Positions 5,024-6,882 of a stretch of 6,882 bases of DNA are shown here, piece by piece (position 1 is the stretch's first letter; each line of letters begins with the position of its first letter). This DNA is from Syntrophorhabdaceae bacterium. GTDB taxonomy: Bacteria > Desulfobacterota > Syntrophorhabdia > Syntrophorhabdales > Syntrophorhabdaceae. The stretch covers positions 1 through 6,882 of the forward strand of contig JAOAFK010000020.1 of NCBI GenBank assembly GCA_026416315.1, read 5' to 3'. Below the pieces are notes generated by a model. It was not told the DNA's origin. It worked only from the letters and a program-made list of their open reading frames with translations, and searched no databases. The translations under genes were made by a program, and so were the position numbers.

Positions 5024-5368
5024 ATGGATAATAGTATTAAGAACGGTGCAATGATAAACCTTCAGGTTCCTTCTGCAAGTCTTTATACCTCCAGGATTCT
5101 AAAAGGTAAGGCTAAAAATGAATCTGATGTAGAAAAGGTGGCTTCAGATTTTGAATCTTATTTTCTTTACATTATGATGAAAGAAATGGAAAAGACAACA
5201 AATGGCACAAACAAAAGTTTTATGAAACAGACTTATATGTCTGTTATGTATGAAAAGTTAGGTGATTACATTGCAAAAAAGGGTATTGGCATAAAAGAAA
5301 TGATTGCTGAACATCTGAAAAAAAATATTAAAGTTTTAAAAGAAATAGGCGATAATAGTGATAAGTAA
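5024..5368 (+). CDS. flgJ: FlgJ-type rod-binding protein, without muramidase domain
   Basis: The 114-residue product is the rod-binding (FlgJ N-terminal) domain only. In enterobacteria FlgJ is about 310 residues and couples this rod-capping domain to a peptidoglycan-cutting glucosaminidase. Short single-domain versions are common in other phyla. The family core is clear: KVASDFESYFLYIMMKEMEK (38-57), a short loop, then YMSVMYEKLGDYIAKKGIGIKEMIAEHL (71-98). A Lys-rich tail follows. The first 35 residues are Ser/Asn-rich and probably flexible. The start is the ATG at 5024, not the TTG at 5021, judged from the AGGGGG ribosome site. No signal peptide is present, as expected for a protein exported by the flagellar apparatus. 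A sigma-54-like promoter lies upstream, and a sigma-28-like promoter sits inside its last 40 bases. Confidence 0.9.
   Translation: MDNSIKNGAMINLQVPSASLYTSRILKGKAKNESDVEKVASDFESYFLYIMMKEMEKTTNGTNKSFMKQTYMSVMYEKLGDYIAKKGIGIKEMIAEHLKKNIKVLKEIGDNSDK
5329..5355 (+). promoter_or_regulatory. Sigma-28 (FliA) promoter of flgM, inside the 3' end of flgJ
   Basis: TAAAGTTT (5329-5336), exactly 11 bases, then GGCGATAA (5348-5355) match the flagellar sigma-28 consensus TAAAGTTT-N11-GCCGATAA at 15 of 16 positions. The expected start is near 5361-5363, at the end of flgJ and before the flgM ribosome site at 5371-5377. The site lies within coding sequence for residues 102-111 of FlgJ. Sigma-28 control of the gene for its own inhibitor is known from enterobacteria. 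Confidence 0.85.
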
Positions 5369-5383
5369 AAAAGGAGGATTACC

Positions 5384-5689
5384 ATGAAGATAACTAACAG
5401 CAACCAGCCCAATGCCCTTGAAACAATAATTAAATCTCTTGAGAACAAACCTGCCAAAGGCGCGGTGGCAGAACAGAAAACCAAACAGGATATCTCCGAC
5501 AAGATAGAACTGTCCATAAAGAGACAGGAGATACAGAAGCTTGTGGAGAAGACAAAGGCCATACCTGAAGTGAGACTTGATAAGGTTGAACAGATTAAAG
5601 AGGCAATTAAATCAGAGACCTATAACGTTAAAGGCAAGCTTGTTGCAAAAAGCATACTTAAAAGTAACATCCTTGACGAAATTTTATAA
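5384..5689 (+). CDS. flgM: Anti-sigma-28 factor FlgM
   Basis: FlgM binds sigma-28 (FliA) and keeps late flagellar genes off until the hook-basal body is complete and FlgM is exported. The 101-residue product has the usual size and layout. The N-terminal part (about 1-45) is Asn/Gln/Lys-rich and probably disordered, as expected for an exported protein. The C-terminal sigma-binding part begins with KIELSIKRQEIQKLVEKTK (40-58). It then carries the family signature VRLDKVEQIKEAIKSETYNV (63-82) and KGKLVAKSIL (83-92). AAGGAGG (5371-5377) lies six bases before the ATG and is the strongest ribosome site in the second operon. A near-consensus sigma-28 promoter lies just upstream, so FlgM probably feeds back on its own synthesis in addition to read-through from the sigma-54-like promoter before flgJ. 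Confidence 0.93.
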   Translation: MKITNSNQPNALETIIKSLENKPAKGAVAEQKTKQDISDKIELSIKRQEIQKLVEKTKAIPEVRLDKVEQIKEAIKSETYNVKGKLVAKSILKSNILDEIL

Positions 5690-5713
5690 AGATTTTTAAG
5701 GGCAATTATAGTT

Positions 5714-6142
5714 ATGGAACATGTAGTATTTGAAATAGCGCAGAAAGAATTGAGCATTTTAAAAGATTTTAAGAAGACATTGAAAGAAGAGCGAGATTCT
5801 ATAATTGCATTTTCCATTGAAGGCATTGTAAGGAGCAATAACAAAAAAGAGGAGCTTTTAAAAAAGCTCGAATTCCTTGAAGAAGAGAAGAAAAGATTGA
5901 TGGAGAACGCTCCTTTTACTGAAAAGATTTTAAATGATGAAAAATGGAAAAACATCTCAAAGGAGATAAAAACTACAATTAATGAGATAAATGTATCCCT
6001 TGGAAAAAACATAAACCTTCTATCCTTTTCTGTAGACTATGTGAAAAATTCCATTGAAAATATAGTGGATTTTGTAAATAAAAACACTTATACAAGGGGC
6101 AGCCAGGCAAGGCTTTCAATACTTCCAGCGAGAGAAATATAA
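5714..6142 (+). CDS. flgN: FlgN-family export chaperone
   Basis: FlgN is a cytoplasmic chaperone that keeps the hook-junction proteins FlgK and FlgL unfolded and brings them to the export gate. The 142-residue product is almost entirely helical and highly charged, with heptad-like Leu/Ile spacing at about 5-62 and 76-122, no signal peptide and no Cys. Length matches the family (about 140). Sequence conservation in FlgN is low, so the call rests on size, helical pattern and position between flgM and flgK, the common order in Gram-negative flagellar clusters. The best ribosome site, AAGGG (5698-5702), is 11 bases before the ATG, which is long and predicts modest translation. No better ATG is nearby. 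The stop codon directly abuts the flgK ATG. Confidence 0.82.
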   Translation: MEHVVFEIAQKELSILKDFKKTLKEERDSIIAFSIEGIVRSNNKKEELLKKLEFLEEEKKRLMENAPFTEKILNDEKWKNISKEIKTTINEINVSLGKNINLLSFSVDYVKNSIENIVDFVNKNTYTRGSQARLSILPAREI

Positions 6143-6882
6143 ATGAGTATTTCATCTATATTAAACATTGCAAAGAATGCACTCTCTGGATCACAGATAG
6201 GGATGCAGGTGACATCCCATAATATTTCCAATGTAAATACAAAAGGTTATGCAAGGCAATCCGCAGTTTTTGCAGAACTATCACCTTCATCATTAGGCGG
6301 GCTTCTTTTAGGAAACGGCGTAAAAGTGGAAAGCATTGTAAGGTATGCAGATAGATATGTGGAGAAACAACTTAATTTAAAAAACAACGAATTGCAAGAA
6401 CAAACCATATACAGTGATTATTATGAGAGGATAGAGGGAATTTTAAATGAGGACAGCAATAAATTAACAAACTATATAACAGATTTTTTCAATGCGTGGC
6501 AGGAATTATCAACAGATCCTCAGAGCACTGCCTTGAGGCAGGGTGTGCTGTCTTCTGCCAAAAATATGACACGCTCCATCAACAATATATACAATGGATT
6601 AAAAAATCTACAGATTGAACTGAACAACAAATTAAAGATGGAGGTAGAGGATATAAACAGGCTCACTTCATCCATTGCAGATTTAAACAAAATGATTTTT
6701 GAGGGTGCATCATCTACCAGTGAGGCAAATGACTATTTAACAAAACGAAATGTATACATAAAGGAATTATCAGGAAAACTCGATATAAATTATTTTGAAG
6801 ACGAATATGGAAGGGTTACAATACTTACATCAAAAGGAAAGACCCTTGTTGATGGGGGGCAGTCTTGGAAGCTCGATGTTAT
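6143..6882 (+). CDS. flgK: Hook-filament junction protein FlgK, N-terminal part (3' end outside window)
   Basis: FlgK (HAP1) is the first of the two junction proteins between hook and filament. The frame is open to the window end and gives 246 residues of a protein usually 450-650 long. The N-terminus MSISSILNIAKNALSGSQIG is followed by the axial-protein signature HNISNVNTKGYARQ (26-39). Then come GVKVESIVRYADRYVEKQL (59-77) and the D1 helical block DFFNAWQELSTDPQ...ALRQGVL (114-136). Next are a long coiled helix (139-190), and YLTKRNVYIKELSGKLDI (198-215) with the YGRVTILTSKGKTLVDG strand pair (222-238). These are hallmarks of FlgK rather than FlgE or FlgL. The ATG directly follows the flgN TAA. 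The ribosome site, GAGAG at 6130-6134, lies inside flgN, so translation is probably coupled to that of its chaperone. Confidence 0.95.
   Translation, partial: MSISSILNIAKNALSGSQIGMQVTSHNISNVNTKGYARQSAVFAELSPSSLGGLLLGNGVKVESIVRYADRYVEKQLNLKNNELQEQTIYSDYYERIEGILNEDSNKLTNYITDFFNAWQELSTDPQSTALRQGVLSSAKNMTRSINNIYNGLKNLQIELNNKLKMEVEDINRLTSSIADLNKMIFEGASSTSEANDYLTKRNVYIKELSGKLDINYFEDEYGRVTILTSKGKTLVDGGQSWKLDV

Noticed and set aside
2159..6012. Several open frames of 60-130 codons on the - strand opposite flgG, flgA, flgH, flgI, flgJ, flgM and flgN
   Set aside because: All lie opposite strongly supported genes, have no family features, and have low-complexity Phe/Ser/Leu-rich composition typical of antisense of Lys/Glu-rich genes.

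Overview
The window is a flagellar basal-body and hook-junction gene cluster on the + strand. Nine recognisable flagellar genes run in the order flgF-flgG-flgA-flgH-flgI-flgJ-flgM-flgN-flgK. They are preceded by the 3' end of a cheW gene and a small unassigned gene. FlgH and FlgI (L and P rings) and the periplasmic chaperone FlgA show an organism with an outer membrane. The DNA is A+T rich, the gene order is compact, and there are good sigma-54 type promoters in front of rod and hook genes. Together these suggest a motile Gram-negative bacterium of the Desulfobacterota/'Deltaproteobacteria' or Nitrospirota kind. That placement is inference; no phylogenetic marker is present.

Layout. 2-223: C-terminal part of CheW, cut by the window start. 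276-512: a 78-residue charged protein I do not recognise, with its own sigma-54-like promoter. 513-723: an A+T-rich intergenic region with three inverted repeats and a sigma-54-like promoter ending just before flgF. 724-4884: flgF, flgG, flgA, flgH and flgI, with gaps of 2 to 21 bases, evidently one operon for rod and rings. 4885-5023: a second regulatory gap with a sigma-54-like promoter, a weak sigma-28-like site and a small hairpin. 5024-6882: flgJ (rod-binding domain only), flgM (anti-sigma-28), flgN (chaperone) and flgK (hook-filament junction protein, cut by the window end). A near-consensus sigma-28 promoter lies inside the 3' end of flgJ, directly before flgM.

How it works together. 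FlgF and FlgG build the proximal and distal rod. FlgJ caps or escorts the rod through the periplasm, and FlgI (aided by FlgA) and FlgH form the bushings in the wall and outer membrane. FlgN escorts FlgK, and FlgM holds sigma-28 inactive until it is exported through the finished hook-basal body. The promoters fit a cascade: sigma-54 for middle genes, then sigma-28 boosting flgM-flgN-flgK. The three sigma-54-like sites share GGCAT-N5-TTGCA (with N5 counted after GGCAT) and identical GG-to-GC spacing, which ties the unknown 78-residue gene to the flagellar regulon. No mobile elements, tRNA or rRNA genes, or CRISPR arrays were seen.
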